7,449 bases of DNA, from NCBI GenBank assembly GCA_021779635.1, contig JAJYAH010000332.1:1-7449 (forward strand), written 5' to 3'. The first letter of the stretch is position 1. The number at the start of each line of letters is the position of its first letter. The notes under the pieces are model-generated. The model had not been told where the DNA came from. It saw only the letters and a list, made by a program, of their open reading frames with translations, and searched no databases. Positions 6,657-7,449 of this stretch are shown here, piece after piece. The position numbers and the translations under genes were made by a program. This DNA comes from Pseudomonadota bacterium (GTDB lineage: Bacteria > Pseudomonadota > Alphaproteobacteria > Rhizobiales > Xanthobacteraceae).

Positions 6657-7449
6657 CTACGCCGCGGCTTTCTTGCCGAGCCCAAACGCGTCCGCCAGCA
6701 GGGAATAGGATTTCTTGCGCGCATCGTGATCATAGACCGCGGTGATCACCATCAGCTCGTCGGCCTGGCTTGCCGCGATCATCGGCTGCAGCTTCGCCAT
6801 CACGGTCGCCGGACTGCCGACGAACAGCCGTGAGCGATTGCGCGCGATCGAAGCTCGCTCGCTCTCGGTATAGGGATAGGCCAGCGCTTCCTCGACGCTG
6901 GGCAACGGCGAGTATTGACCGCGGTCGCGGCGCAACCGGTTGAGATCCATCGACGAAGCAAGCCGCTCGGCCTCCGCATCGGTTTCAGCCGCGACCACCG
7001 CGACCGCGAGAATGCCAAACGGCGTCGCGCGCCAGCCCGACGGCTTGAAGCGCGCGCGGTAATGGGTCAGCGCGTCGACCGCGTCATGGGCGGCAAAATG
7101 ATGCGCGAACGCAAAGCCCATGCCGACCTGGGCGGCAAGCTCCGAACTGTAGTCGCTGGAGCCGAGCAGCCAGATCGGCGGCAGCGGCGTGTCATCGGGC
7201 ATCGCCACCACATTGTTGTAGGGATGGCCGGGCGGAAAATCGCGGGTCTCCCACAATGTCAGTTCATGCAGTCGCTCGAGGAAGTCGTCGCCCTCGCGGC
7301 GATCGAGCCGGCTGCGCAGCGCGTGCGCGGTGGCGCCATCGGTGCCCGGCGCCCGGCCGATCCCGAGATCGATCCGGCCGGGAAACAACGCCTCGAGCAT
7401 CTTGAAGCGCTCGGCGACCACCAGCGGCGCATGGTTCGGCAGCATCACG
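6657..7449 (-). CDS. LLM class flavin-dependent oxidoreductase (luciferase family, MsnO8-like), C-terminal part
   Basis: About 264 codons are visible and the reading frame runs off the right edge. The GTG at 7448 is an internal valine codon (V-M-M-L-P-N-H-A-P), not a start. The protein belongs to the bacterial luciferase-like monooxygenase superfamily, a TIM-barrel fold that normally uses FMN. Typical segments are [13 protein letters not shown] (residues 3-15 of the visible part), [16 protein letters not shown] (20-35), [20 protein letters not shown] (92-111), FAFAHHF, and the C-terminal [16 protein letters not shown] followed by [20 protein letters not shown]. This pattern fits the group-1 (MsnO8-like) subfamily, usually about 330-340 residues, so roughly 70-80 N-terminal residues are missing. 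The substrate is unknown and cannot be predicted. It is on the same strand as ilvD, 117 nt upstream. Co-transcription is possible but not shown. Confidence 0.88.
   Translation of the reverse strand, partial: VMLPNHAPLVVAERFKMLEALFPGRIDLGIGRAPGTDGATAHALRSRLDRREGDDFLERLHELTLWETRDFPPGHPYNNVVAMPDDTPLPPIWLLGSSDYSSELAAQVGMGFAFAHHFAAHDAVDALTHYRARFKPSGWRATPFGILAVAVVAAETDAEAERLASSMDLNRLRRDRGQYSPLPSVEEALAYPYTESERASIARNRSRLFVGSPATVMAKLQPMIAASQADELMVITAVYDHDARKKSYSLLADAFGLGKKAAA

Overview
This is a GC-rich chromosomal stretch from an alphaproteobacterium. It most resembles the Bradyrhizobium/Rhodopseudomonas group (Nitrobacteraceae). The evidence is the CycM-type membrane-anchored cytochrome c next to kdsB and pheA, tandem family-5 solute-binding proteins, and the overall protein style. 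The genus is inferred from recognised protein families, not from a database search. All identified genes look intact except the two cut by the window edges.

Layout. Positions 1-2012, minus strand: two consecutive family-5 (peptide/oligopeptide-type) ABC substrate-binding proteins, both with twin-arginine-like signal peptides. The downstream one is cut at the left edge, and the permease and ATPase genes are presumably beyond it. Positions 2013-2254: a non-coding gap holding a strong rho-independent terminator for cycM and a short direct repeat derived from it. Positions 2255-2803, minus strand: cycM. Positions 2804-3010: a divergent intergenic region with a candidate sigma70-like promoter and a leader hairpin for kdsB. 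Positions 3011-4645, plus strand: kdsB (CMP-Kdo synthetase) followed after 21 nt by pheA (prephenate dehydratase), probably one transcript, ending in a probable terminator. Positions 4686-6539, minus strand: ilvD (dihydroxyacid dehydratase), convergent with pheA. Positions 6657-7449, minus strand: the C-terminal part of a luciferase-like flavin-dependent oxidoreductase, cut at the right edge.

The genes are core metabolic and housekeeping functions: peptide uptake, respiratory electron transfer to the aa3-type oxidase, lipopolysaccharide Kdo activation, phenylalanine synthesis and branched-chain amino acid synthesis. They do not form one pathway. I see no mobile element, CRISPR array, RNA gene, phage gene or defence-like cluster. 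I found no convincing undescribed system here. The second-look items are modest: regulatory hairpins, a TTG start, paired Tat-type signal peptides, and overlap of a terminator with a stop codon.
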